Shown here: positions 9,701 to 15,851 of the stretch, piece by piece
How positions within the stretch are numbered: the stretch's first letter is position 1
Layout: each line of letters begins with the position of its first letter
DNA from: Acidobacteriota bacterium
GTDB lineage: Bacteria; Acidobacteriota; Terriglobia; Bryobacterales; UBA6623
Assembly (NCBI GenBank): GCA_016125275.1
Contig: WGMB01000003.1
Span: 1,777,896 to 1,841,895 of the forward strand
Length of the DNA: 64,000 nt
Reading direction: 5' to 3'
Position numbers and translations under genes: made by a program
The notes under the pieces: generated by a model
The model's database searches: none
What the model saw: only the letters and a program-made list of their open reading frames with translations
What the model was told of the DNA's origin: nothing

Positions 9701-9890
9701 CCTTGACCTTGCCGGCCTGCTCCACGAAGAACAGCCGGCCGTCCGGCGAGAATTCCAGGTCCGAAGGCCTCGTCAGCCCGCTGGCGAATACCTTGTCTTC
9801 CAGGCGCGCATCCTGGGCGAACGCCGGAACCGTTAGTACAAAAACAACAAGGGCGCCCAGCGCCGAAATTTGTTTCAAAGCCGCTTGCAT
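3762..9890 (-). CDS. Giant secreted mosaic protein: glucose/sorbosone dehydrogenase, discoidin, cadherin-like repeats
   Basis: A 2042-residue exported protein. A Sec signal peptide (about 1-25, ending PAFAQ) is followed by a PQQ-type glucose/sorbosone dehydrogenase propeller (about 30-430; segments such as HNINDVVFGPDGALYVSAGD). Next come a discoidin (F5/8 type C-like) domain (about 437-580), an Ig-like/InlB-like stretch, a putative-Ig repeat, and a cadherin-like 'tandem-95' repeat. A second discoidin copy, two more repeats, a roughly 270-residue unrecognised module, two more repeats and a second copy of that module end the chain. The propeller would oxidise sugars or aldehydes in the periplasm or outside the cell if it binds PQQ; the rest looks adhesive or carbohydrate-binding. 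There is no sortase, PEP-CTERM or lipid anchor. Enzymatic activity is inferred from family only. Confidence 0.9.
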   Translation of the reverse strand: MQAALKQISALGALVVFVLTVPAFAQDARLEDKVFASGLTRPSDLEFSPDGRLFFVEQAGKVKVFPSLNATTPIVVADLTADVQPIVDSGMHGLAVHPDFPAQPYLYISHAIGGGRDPAGRLLRMTIDPATNLEVPGARITLLEGWCRRTAEDSIHNINDVVFGPDGALYVSAGDWADIGDLTGSGVCPDPIGEGGVFRSQDRQTPGDPQDNNGAVIRIDPATGLPMPGNPFETAADSDLRYVIADGLRNPFRMAIRPGTEELWMGDVGESTFEEVDRIADINDDVVENFGWPCYEGVGEFAPGQAANPSVCGGVTQTPPVFQYDHGSPTFAGDACSPGQNGSSISAVGFYTGGNYPAEYVGALFLGDFSRNCVWAMLPDASGAPDPSNMVTVFENAAGPVDFAAGPNGDLFYSDVAGGTIRRIQAGSTQPPPPETDAVNVALGKPAQQSSAWDDLGPQNAVDGSLAGAEQQVSHTLQEAQAWWQVDLEQATEISEVVLWNRTDCCQERLADFHVLVSDDPFTSTDLQATINQPGVTDYFHAGTADRETRFEIQRSGRYVRVQLSGTNFLQLAEVEVYDTPTGAGQPPTVSIDSPTAGFQWVTGSPIAFSGSAVSAAGVPLPSSALQWAVLLNHCIGSISTCHQHQIEAIDGATGSVLGPDHGYPASVELRLTATDPDTGGSASASLTLQPQTVVLSFESSPSGLQLIAGESSNLATTPFTKEFIIGSTAAMIAPIDQTLGTDGYSFESWSDGGARVHSVPAPASATTYTATYTATSTGNHAPQAVNPGPQSGVEGGAAALQIVATDADDDPLVFSAGGLPPGLGIDPISGLISGAIAPGAAAGSPYSATVSASDGLEIADIAFSWTVTAAGNQQPTADAQALTTPYETPLAIALTGSDPDQDALSFAVATAPAHGALSGTAPALTYTPATGFFGADGFSFSVDDGRGGAAQATVAITVEAPATGGATNVAIGKPAEQSSAWDNLGPQNAVDGSLAGEEQQVSHTQNNAEAWWQADLQQVVAIQEIVLWNRTDCCQERLTDFHVLVSDAPFVSQGLQATIQQAGVADFHYPGSAGRETRIAIGRTGRFVRVQLSGSNFLQLAEVEVYATTGGNQPPTAQPQTLTTPYETPVTITLSGSDPDLDALTFAITTPPANGSLSGTAPNLTYTPATGFAGADAFGFSVDDGKGGVSTATVAINVGARPNQPPTAGSQTLTTPYETPLTITLSGSDPDLNALTYAVTTPPTHGSLSGTAPNLTYTPAAGFSGADGFGFSVDDGNGGLDAASVSITVGAPPAGGSSLTAEGVFAPAVTDQWQTVALSKTYVSPVVVCTPEYGPGEAPRVARVRAAGASSFELRAARFDGLTEPLSATPTYCLVVEEGVYGEAADGAKLEAVRMTSTVTDRKGSWVGEQRTYANAYSSPIVVGQVMTANDAAPSYFWARAGSSSSPPNATKLFVGKGVGEDPTTTRADETIGYIVLEAGTSSLAGLAVEAGRATGVQGYGNTPPYPVTLGAAATGATLSAAGMAGGDGAWPILYGPGALTASRLQAAVDEDQLHDTERGHTAEQAAYVAWTGSAPANQPPTADPQALTTPYGAPLALALTGSDPDSDPLTFAIATPPAKGQLSGTAPNLTYAPNAGATGADSFVFRVDDGRGGSAQATVSVTIGPPPNLPPTAGSQNLATAYETPLAITLTGSDPDLDALSFSIVTPPAHGTLSGTAPAVIYTPAAGFAGEDGFVFGVSDGRGGVDQATVGVTVAAQESGTVRAEVLTVGDIGSEQWTAAALTKAFVSPVVVCSPVYGPGDPGAVVRMRNVTAGGFEVRAARLDNGTGPIVGLTATCLAVEEGVYSAEQDGVTMEAVRYESTVTSSNASWAGEARSYEGAYQNPVVVGQVMTANDANWSVFWASGGLAVAPPNASALRVGKHLAEDPNRARAAETVGYIVLESGSGTLDGFSYEAAVGAAKVQGRDNAPPYSYALSLTGAFAAVVSSAGMAGPDGGWPVLADPAAIAGGSLELFVDEDQLRDAERLHAAERVAYVAFGAP
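6013..6555 (-). repeat. Two adjacent cadherin-like repeat units of about 276 bp inside the giant gene
   Basis: Two head-to-tail DNA units that are near-identical by eye encode the middle tandem-95 repeats (core motifs TLTTPYETP, SGSDPDL, GSLSGTAPNLTYTPA). Three more diverged copies lie at about 7005-7275, 4880-5155 and 4605-4872. The similarity at DNA level implies recent duplication or gene conversion and makes this stretch prone to copy-number change or misassembly. Confidence 0.85.
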
Positions 9891-10115
9891 GTCCTGTCCG
9901 TCACCCCGCCTTCGGATGACGCACTGACCCGGATCAATACCAGCGGGCGGCCCGTATCGAGGCGAGGAACCTCAACGCCAACACTACCAGCTCCATCAGG
10001 CGTGCAACAGAGAGACAATCGGTTCAATTTCCTAGACGAAAACCAGTACTTTCGTCCTGGTTCCAGGGCCCTTCTAGGCCTCCGATTTGCACCCAGGGGA
10101 TGGTCCGAAAGGGCT

Positions 10116-10144
10116 TTGTGCAAGGCGTCGGCGGCTGGTAAACT
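10116..10144 (+). promoter_or_regulatory. Candidate promoter of the PEP-CTERM gene
   Basis: A weak -35 hexamer TTGTGC (10116-10121) and a -10 hexamer TAAACT (10139-10144) are separated by exactly 17 bp. TG at 10136-10137 gives an extended -10. Transcription would start near 10151, leaving a short leader with a GAGGGGGGAGA ribosome-binding site before the GTG start at 10173. The rest of the 9891-10172 interval shows nothing else I can name. Confidence 0.45.
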
Positions 10145-10172
10145 CTAGTTTTCCCTGAGGGGGGAGATCCCA

Positions 10173-10769
10173 GTGAAATTCGTCTTGCGCTTGGCTGGTT
10201 GTCTGGTCGCAGCGGGTTGTATCTCTGTATCCGGCGCAACCATGGTCGGATTCAATACGTGGTACCAGTTCGGCATCGACTCGACCGGCGGCTCGGCCAG
10301 GGGCTGCGTCAACACGGCCCAGCGCTGTCTCGACGTTCCGAACACCACGCCGGTGGCGGCTCCCACCTGGGACCTTCCGGTCGCCTTCGACTTCGCCGTC
10401 ACGCTGACGGTGACCGACGCCTTCGAGGTGATCGACCTGTTCGAGATCCTCAACAACGGCCAGCCCGTGCCCGCCAGCTCGCTGCCGGTCGCCGCCAGCT
10501 CCCTGGCGCCCGCCGCGGTCTGCAATCCGCTCGACCTGATGAGCTGCGTCAACGACCCGGCCTACGCCAGCCTCACTACGACGTTCGCGCCGGGTACGCC
10601 GATCTCGCTGAACTTCCTCATCACGCAGCGCGGCGCACCGATCGACGGCTCCGCCTTCTTCATCCTCACCGGCGTGCCTGACACGCAGCTCGTGCCCGAG
10701 CCCTCCACCTGGCTGCTGCTGGCCGGGGGCCTCGTCGCCGCGGGCGCTCTGCGCCGCCGCTCCCGCTAA
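10173..10769 (+). CDS. PEP-CTERM sorting-domain protein
   Basis: A 198-residue exported protein. It starts at a GTG preceded by a strong purine-rich ribosome-binding site. An N-terminal signal peptide (about 1-22) leads into a domain without recognisable family. The C-terminus has the diagnostic PEP-CTERM tripartite signal: VPEPSTW, a hydrophobic helix (LLLAGGLVAAGAL) and a basic tail (RRRSR). Such proteins are processed by an exosortase (EpsH/XrtA type) and delivered to the cell surface or biofilm matrix. No exosortase is in this window, so the enzyme must be encoded elsewhere. The gene appears monocistronic, with its own promoter and a hairpin terminator. Confidence 0.85.
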   Translation: MKFVLRLAGCLVAAGCISVSGATMVGFNTWYQFGIDSTGGSARGCVNTAQRCLDVPNTTPVAAPTWDLPVAFDFAVTLTVTDAFEVIDLFEILNNGQPVPASSLPVAASSLAPAAVCNPLDLMSCVNDPAYASLTTTFAPGTPISLNFLITQRGAPIDGSAFFILTGVPDTQLVPEPSTWLLLAGGLVAAGALRRRSR

Positions 10770-10774
10770 GCCAA

Positions 10775-10813
10775 AACACGAGAGCCCGAGACTTTCGCCT
10801 CGGGCTCTGTGTT
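10775..10813. terminator. Bidirectional hairpin terminator between convergent genes
   Basis: A 10-bp perfect stem (AGAGCCCGAG at 10781-10790 with CTCGGGCTCT at 10799-10808, 8-nt loop) is extended by a further 5 bp (AACAC/GTGTT) across one bulged G. It lies between the PEP-CTERM gene and the convergent amidohydrolase gene. On the minus strand the stem is followed by TTTT, so it should stop the amidohydrolase transcript best. Confidence 0.8.
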
Positions 10814-10831
10814 CCTTTCCGCTCCCGCGGG

Positions 10832-12178
10832 CTAGTGCTCGCGGCGCCGGCGGCGGCGGTTCAAAATGCCGTCCCAGCGCGGATCGCCCTGCCGGCCGTA
10901 GTCCAGCGGCAGCTCCGTCCAGTCCTGCCGCGTGCGCCCGTTCAGGTCGAACGCCAACAGGCCATCCTTGAAGGTCATCTCGCACTCCAGCATCTGCTTG
11001 CCCTTCTGGCGCGCCCCGAAGCTGTCCACAAAGCCGAAGTCGCCGGTGCGCATGCCGAAGACGCCGATGTCGGCGATGGCGCCCACGCTCAGGTGCCCCA
11101 GCTCCTCGCGCTTGATCTCCCGCGCCGGGTTCCAGGTCGACTGCTTCACCACATCGTCCAGGCTCTCGCCCAGCGCCAGGAACTTGCTCATCGTCAGCAA
11201 CTGGCTCTGCATGCCCGAGTTCATCGAACCCGTATGCAGGTCGGTCGAGATTGAGTCCGGCGGGAAGCCCGCCTCCAGGCACTTGGCCGCCACGGCCCAC
11301 TTGAAGCTGCCGCCGCCGTGGCCCACGTCAAAGTACACGCCGCGCTTGCGGCCGGCGAACAGGCCCGGGTTCGGCGTGCCGTCCTCCAGCATCTCCCGGC
11401 GGTTGCCGGCGAAGCAGTGCGTGTAGATGTCTCCCGGACGCAGCTTCTCGCCCAGCAACACCTCGATCGGCCGCTCCGGCAGGTTCGAACCGAAGTCCAC
11501 CATCACCGGTATGCCGCCGGCCAGCTCGCCGGCCTTCACGGCCTCTTCCACCGGATGCCACTCCGGGCCGCTGTAGTGCGCCGTCTTCACGCCCACCACG
11601 ATCTCGGGATACTTCTTGGCCAGCTCCGCGGTGGGCTCGGCCTGCATGTCTTCGAGGACGTTCTCGAACTTGCCGCCGCGCATGCCGTTGCCGACGATGT
11701 TGGCCAGCGCCAGAATGCGCGTCTGCGACCGGTCGATCACCGTCTCTTTGAAGGTGTCGAAATTGCGCCACCCCGCGCAGCCGGCGTCCACCACCGTCGT
11801 CACGCCGACGCGGAAGGTGTAGCCGTCCGGGTAGAGGCTGTTGTCGCCGGCATAGGAGCCGCGCTCGTTGGTGCCCGCGAACACGTGCACGTGAATGTCG
11901 ATCAGGCCCGGCGTGATGTAGAGCCCGGAGCAGTCCACCACCTTGAACCCCTTGCCGGGGTCGATCGATTCGGCGACGGCGGCCACCTTGCCTTGGTGCA
12001 CGGCCACGTCACGCACGGCGCTGATGCCGTTCTTGGGGTCGATCAGGTGGCCGCCCTTGAGCAGCAGGTCGTATTCGGGCTCGCCCTGGGCCCTCCCGGA
12101 ACAGGAGAGCGCGAAGGCGGCTGCGGCGCCGGCGAGGATCTCGCGGCGAGTGAAAATGCGGGGCTTGGGGTCGCTCAT
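10832..12178 (-). CDS. Tat-exported amidohydrolase (deacetylase-family metallohydrolase)
   Basis: A 448-residue amidohydrolase-superfamily protein, close to the 'amidohydrolase/deacetylase family metallohydrolase' group related to dihydroorotase. The N-terminus FTRREILAGAAAAFAL is a Tat signal, so the enzyme is probably exported already folded with its metals. Metal ligands fit H96 and H98 (IDIHVH), K198 as the likely carbamylated lysine (VGVKTAHYSG) and the later THCFAG and STDLHTG motifs. The frame continues upstream without a start-like context; the ATG at 12178 is chosen because the Tat signal begins there. The tail is basic (RRRRRREH). Substrate unknown; hydrolysis of a cyclic amide or N-acyl compound is likely for the family. 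Confidence 0.88.
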   Translation of the reverse strand: MSDPKPRIFTRREILAGAAAAFALSCSGRAQGEPEYDLLLKGGHLIDPKNGISAVRDVAVHQGKVAAVAESIDPGKGFKVVDCSGLYITPGLIDIHVHVFAGTNERGSYAGDNSLYPDGYTFRVGVTTVVDAGCAGWRNFDTFKETVIDRSQTRILALANIVGNGMRGGKFENVLEDMQAEPTAELAKKYPEIVVGVKTAHYSGPEWHPVEEAVKAGELAGGIPVMVDFGSNLPERPIEVLLGEKLRPGDIYTHCFAGNRREMLEDGTPNPGLFAGRKRGVYFDVGHGGGSFKWAVAAKCLEAGFPPDSISTDLHTGSMNSGMQSQLLTMSKFLALGESLDDVVKQSTWNPAREIKREELGHLSVGAIADIGVFGMRTGDFGFVDSFGARQKGKQMLECEMTFKDGLLAFDLNGRTRQDWTELPLDYGRQGDPRWDGILNRRRRRREH

Positions 12179-12248
12179 GGTGGGTGCGGGGTATCGATTC
12201 CCGCTCCAGTCTAACGCCGCGAGAGAAGCACGGGCTAGTGAACAAACC

Positions 12249-13268
12249 CTATTTCTGCGCGCACGCGGGCGTGAACCCGGCCGGGTCAGCCACCCACAGC
12301 GTCGGCGTGGCCGGTTGACCGTCGCTCCACAGGCCCATGAAGGTCTGCTCCGGCGCGCCGTTGCCGAGCGCCGTCGCGCAATTCCAGCCATACCAGCCGC
12401 ACTGGAAGGCGGCCGTGGAATAGCGGTAGGTCCCGTAGTAGTCCAACGGGTCCACGCCCAGCAGTGGGTTCGGAAACGGTAGAGACAGCGGAAACAGATG
12501 GCCCGCCACCATACCGCCCGGCGTCCGCTCGTCCGACCGGACCACCAGGTAGTCCCGGTTGGCGTCCGGCAAATGCGCTGTCTTTTCCCACAGGATCTTG
12601 GCCCCGCCGTCGCAGACCAACCCGTCGTCATCTCCCACCACCACCAACAGCTTGGTCGACCAATCCATCCATTGCATGGGGTCCGCCGCCACGAAGCCGC
12701 TGGGCTCGAAGGCGACCACCGCCTGCGGACGCGGCATCGTCGATCCCGGCATGTTGGCGCGCCCCGCCAGAATCGCAGCCAACCAAGCCCCCGCGGAATG
12801 TCCAGTCATCGCGGTCAGCGGCCGGCCCAGCCAATCCTTCGCCATCGGGACGTGCCCATCGGACTTCTTGGCAATCCGTCGCAAAGCGTCGCGATAGGAG
12901 TTTTCCGCCTGCTCGGTGAACTTGTCGATCGTGATCAGCCCTTGATCCCAGCGCGCCCAAACGACCGTGTGCCCTTTGCGCACCAGATGCGTGATCCAAC
13001 CCGCGTAGAAAGCTTCCGACGGGACCTGAAAGCCGGGCAGCAGCAACACCACCGGAGCGCTGGCCGGCGTCGGATCGGCAGGCTCGTAGATGTAGTAGTT
13101 GTAGCTCGCGTCGCCGGCGTACTCCGGCGCGATGTATGGCCCCTTGGTCAAGACCGTGGCGTGCCGGTAGTTCAGCCCGCCCGGCCCAATCCAAGGCTGC
13201 CCGGGCGGCAGTTGCGCGGACAACGTCGTCCCGAACAGGGCTAGCAGAGCGAAGAGTCCTGGGCGCAT
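12249..13268 (-). CDS. Secreted alpha/beta hydrolase
   Basis: A 339-residue exported hydrolase with a short Sec signal peptide (about 1-18, ending TLSAQ). The nucleophile elbow is GHSAG with Ser158, preceded by a strand-loop VVLLLPGF that forms the oxyanion region. The downstream GDDDG segment may supply the acid. It resembles chlorophyllase- or dienelactone-hydrolase-like esterases, but I cannot assign a substrate. It lies 70 bp upstream of the amidohydrolase on the same strand, so the two may be co-transcribed. Confidence 0.85.
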   Translation of the reverse strand: MRPGLFALLALFGTTLSAQLPPGQPWIGPGGLNYRHATVLTKGPYIAPEYAGDASYNYYIYEPADPTPASAPVVLLLPGFQVPSEAFYAGWITHLVRKGHTVVWARWDQGLITIDKFTEQAENSYRDALRRIAKKSDGHVPMAKDWLGRPLTAMTGHSAGAWLAAILAGRANMPGSTMPRPQAVVAFEPSGFVAADPMQWMDWSTKLLVVVGDDDGLVCDGGAKILWEKTAHLPDANRDYLVVRSDERTPGGMVAGHLFPLSLPFPNPLLGVDPLDYYGTYRYSTAAFQCGWYGWNCATALGNGAPEQTFMGLWSDGQPATPTLWVADPAGFTPACAQK

Positions 13269-13319
13269 CTCAGCATGCTAGCCGCCGTCTCCGGCCAGGC
13301 AGAAAATCCTGAACAATCC

Positions 13320-14183
13320 CTACGCCGACTCCGGGCTCCAGAACGGCTCGCGCGTCGCCACCAGCCCCACCGGCAGGTCGCCCAAGAACGTCCGCAACCA
13401 CTCGGCGCAATATTTCATGCCGGCCTGCTCGGAGGCCACATGGCCGATCACGATCAGCCCCTTCTTGCGCCCGGCGGCGACCGCGTCCACGGCGTACTCC
13501 ACCGCCTCCCATTCGCGCGACTCCCCGCACAGCAGCACGTCCGTCTCCGAGTCCGCCAGCGCCGCAATGCCGCGTTCCTGGCTCAAATAGCCCCAGTTCG
13601 CCCGCACCCGCCGCACCGGCAGCGCGGCGTCTCCCACCACTCGCACGGTCGACGCCTTCAGCTTCGTCTCCACATGGCGCGCCAGCGCCCCCAACGTCGT
13701 CGCCGGCAGCTCGAACCGCCGCTGGTCCTGCGAATAGGCTTCCCACCCCAGCTCCCGCGTCATCCCGTAGGCGATGCCGTCCGGCCGCCGCCGGTGCCAA
13801 TGGTCGTGGAAGCGAAAGACGACCATGCGGTTGTCCTGCAGAATCTTGACCTTGTCGCGGTAGACGGGATCGTCGCCGAGCTTGTCGGTCGCGTCCTGGT
13901 GTGAGTAGAACGTCGGCTCGTGGGTAATCACGAGGTTCTTGCCCTCGGCCGCCGCCCGCCGCACCACATCGAGCGTAGCCATCATCGTCGTGGCGACGCC
14001 GGTCACAGGCGTCTCGGCCGAGCCGGCAATGATGCGGTCTACGGTCTCCGCGGCCCAAGGCACGCCCACGTTGTCCTTGATGAGGTCTATGACGGCCCCG
14101 GCGGTCAGCTTCGGGGACTGGGACAGGGCCGGAGCCGCCGCCAAAGCCGCCAGGAACATCCGCCGCGTGGAAGAATCGCCCAT
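13320..14183 (-). CDS. Exported Nif3-like dinuclear-metal protein, copy 1
   Basis: A 287-residue member of the Nif3/NGG1p-interacting-factor-3 family (DUF34, GTP cyclohydrolase I type 2-like), whose members bind two metals in a toroidal hexamer. Metal-binding elements are visible as ITHEPTFYSHQD (about residues 86-97) and IGHVASEQ near the C-terminus. Unusually, the chain begins with a Tat-like signal, STRRMFLAALAAAPAL, whereas Nif3 proteins are normally cytoplasmic. It is the downstream member of a tandem duplication with the next gene, and most residues are identical. Function is unproven; the family is often called metal-dependent hydrolase or metal chaperone. Confidence 0.87.
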   Translation of the reverse strand: MGDSSTRRMFLAALAAAPALSQSPKLTAGAVIDLIKDNVGVPWAAETVDRIIAGSAETPVTGVATTMMATLDVVRRAAAEGKNLVITHEPTFYSHQDATDKLGDDPVYRDKVKILQDNRMVVFRFHDHWHRRRPDGIAYGMTRELGWEAYSQDQRRFELPATTLGALARHVETKLKASTVRVVGDAALPVRRVRANWGYLSQERGIAALADSETDVLLCGESREWEAVEYAVDAVAAGRKKGLIVIGHVASEQAGMKYCAEWLRTFLGDLPVGLVATREPFWSPESA

Positions 14184-14210
14184 ACCGCGGCGAATTCTAG
14201 CACGCCCCGC

Positions 14211-15080
14211 CTACGCCGCTCCCGGGCTCCAAAACGGCTCCCGCGTCGCAATGAGCTCCACCGGCATTGCTGGCAGGAACGTCCGCAGCCACTCCGCGCA
14301 ATACTTCATCCCGGCCTGCTCGGAGGCCACATGGCCGATCACGATCAGCCCCTTCTTGCGGCCCGCCGTCGCCTGATCCGCGGCGTACTCCACCGCTTCC
14401 CACTCGCGCGTCTCGCCGCAGACGAACACGTCCACATCAGGATTGGCCAGGATGGGAATCGCCGGGAACTGGCTCGAATAGCCCCAACTAGCGGCCACCC
14501 GCCTCACTTCGAGCTTCGGGTCGCCCACCACCCGCACCGTCGACGCCCCCAGCTTCGCCCGTACGTGCTCGGCCACCGCGCGCAGCGGCGTCGGCGGCAG
14601 CGTGAACCGCCGCTGGTTTTCCGGGTCCACATAGCGCTCCCAGCCGAGCTCCCGCATCATCCCGTAGGCGATGCCGTCCGGCTTACGGCGATGCCAATGG
14701 TCGTGGAAGTGGAACACCACCATGTGGTTATCGTTCAGAAAGGCGAGCTTTTCTTGGTAGAGAGCGTCGTCGTGGAGCTTCTCGACGTCATCCTGGTGCG
14801 AGTAGAAGGTCGGCTCGTGGGTGACGACAAGATTCAAGCCCGCCTTTGAAGCCCGCCGCACCACGTCGTAGGTCGCCATCATCGTGGTGGCGACGCCGGT
14901 CACGGGTGTCTCAGCCAAGCCGGCGATGATCCGGTCGACGGTCTTCTCCGCCCAAGGCACGCCCACGTTGGCCTTGATGAGGTCGATGACAGCGCCGGCC
15001 GTGAGCTTGGGGGACTGGGGCAGGGCCGGAGCCGCCGCCAAGGCTGCCAGGAACATCCGCCGCGTGGAAGAATCGCCCAT
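14211..15080 (-). CDS. Exported Nif3-like dinuclear-metal protein, copy 2
   Basis: A 289-residue paralogue of the neighbouring Nif3-like protein, with the same Tat-like leader (STRRMFLAALAAAPAL), the same THEPTFYSHQD metal motif and the same GHVASEQAG motif. The frame runs upstream for another 100 codons, but the ATG at 15080 is chosen because it matches the start of copy 1 exactly and the bases just before it are also duplicated. The two genes are 27 bp apart and probably form one operon. Their substitutions are scattered over the whole chain, and every metal-ligand motif I can see is kept in both, which suggests both are functional. Confidence 0.87.
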   Translation of the reverse strand: MGDSSTRRMFLAALAAAPALPQSPKLTAGAVIDLIKANVGVPWAEKTVDRIIAGLAETPVTGVATTMMATYDVVRRASKAGLNLVVTHEPTFYSHQDDVEKLHDDALYQEKLAFLNDNHMVVFHFHDHWHRRKPDGIAYGMMRELGWERYVDPENQRRFTLPPTPLRAVAEHVRAKLGASTVRVVGDPKLEVRRVAASWGYSSQFPAIPILANPDVDVFVCGETREWEAVEYAADQATAGRKKGLIVIGHVASEQAGMKYCAEWLRTFLPAMPVELIATREPFWSPGAA

Positions 15081-15148
15081 ACCGCGGCGGATTCTAGCAC
15101 GCCGAGGCGAACGATCCGCGCGACCCGCCCCGGCGGGAGCGTCTTTGA

Positions 15149-15194
15149 GCCCCGAAGGGGCGGCATTCCAATAGCCCCGGCCGTGAGGCCGGGG
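15149..15194. repeat. Two-hairpin intergenic element (REP/PERE-like)
   Basis: Two GC-rich hairpins lie 13 bp apart: GCCCC-GAA-GGGGC at 15149-15161 and CCCCGGCC-GTGA-GGCCGGGG at 15175-15194. The spacing and the AATAGCCC-type linker resemble the palindromic dispersed elements found between genes in acidobacteria and planctomycetes. I see only one copy in the window, so its repeat status rests on resemblance. Confidence 0.5.
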
Positions 15195-15327
15195 ATTGAC
15201 ACGAGGCGAGCCCATCCTTCTTGCGCTTATGATCGATCGGAGGCGCCAGCCGAGGATCGACCGTAAGCGCATCCGTCCCGCGCCGCTTGCACCCCGCCAG
15301 CCACCGAGCGCAAACTCATCCTCAGCC

Positions 15328-15780
15328 ATGCGCGAAACCTGCAGCGGCTGCGGCGAAACCTTCCTCGACGAAAACATCACCGAATGCGGCGCCTGCGGAC
15401 GGACGCTCTGCTACCACTGCCTCGGCCCGCACCAGCAACAAACCGGCCACCGCGAACCCGACCCGCGCAGCCTACGCGGCCGCTTCAACGCCGACGTCCG
15501 CCAGCGCCTGGAAACCTATCTGCGCCTGCAATTCGGCCCCGGCTTGAACTTCCTGACGGCCACGACCGAAGGCGAAGGCGTCACCTTCTACTTCGACCTG
15601 AAGCGCGTCCGCCCGGAGCGCAAAGCCTGCTCCGTACGAATCCCAACGGAAGCCCTGCTGGAAGGCCCCTGGGCGGAGCTAACCGGCTGGCCCCTCGGCG
15701 ACGTCCTGGGCGAGGCCCTGACGCGGTATTTGGTGGAGGAGGTGGGATTGGCGGCTTCGGGGGAGAGGATAGGGTGGTAA
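15328..15780 (+). CDS. Small protein with N-terminal FYVE/RING-like zinc finger
   Basis: A 150-residue protein. I chose the ATG at 15328 rather than earlier in-frame starts because the conserved-looking part begins there. Residues 5-35 carry C5-x2-C8, C20-x2-C23 and C28-x2-C31 plus H30 and H35, enough ligands for two zinc ions in a cross-brace or treble-clef fold. The CxxCG-x3-CxxC part resembles a FYVE or B-box finger. The remaining 115 residues (starting RSLRGRFNADVRQRLETYLRLQFG) are soluble, with no family I recognise. A role in binding protein, RNA or membrane cannot be distinguished. It lies 247 bp from the Nif3 pair, divergently oriented. Confidence 0.7.
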   Translation: MRETCSGCGETFLDENITECGACGRTLCYHCLGPHQQQTGHREPDPRSLRGRFNADVRQRLETYLRLQFGPGLNFLTATTEGEGVTFYFDLKRVRPERKACSVRIPTEALLEGPWAELTGWPLGDVLGEALTRYLVEEVGLAASGERIGW

Positions 15781-15851
15781 CGGCCGAGACCCGGACGAGT
15801 TTTGGGCTTAGGGCCCCCAGAGTTGCCCCGCGAGGTTTGAACCGGGAAGGT

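Larger units (their letters stand above)
13320..15102 (-). repeat. Tandem gene duplication including promoter-proximal DNA
   Basis: The two Nif3-like genes and about 20 bp upstream of each start are repeated head to tail. The pre-start segment ACCGCGGCG(A/G)ATTCTAGCACG occurs at 14184-14203 and 15081-15100. Shared non-coding sequence shows this is one DNA duplication rather than independent acquisition. Confidence 0.9.

Noticed and set aside
15810-15851. GGTTCAAACC-like sequence on the minus strand resembling a tRNA T-arm
   Set aside because: The flanking bases do not form a 5-bp T-stem, and no acceptor or anticodon stem can be drawn.
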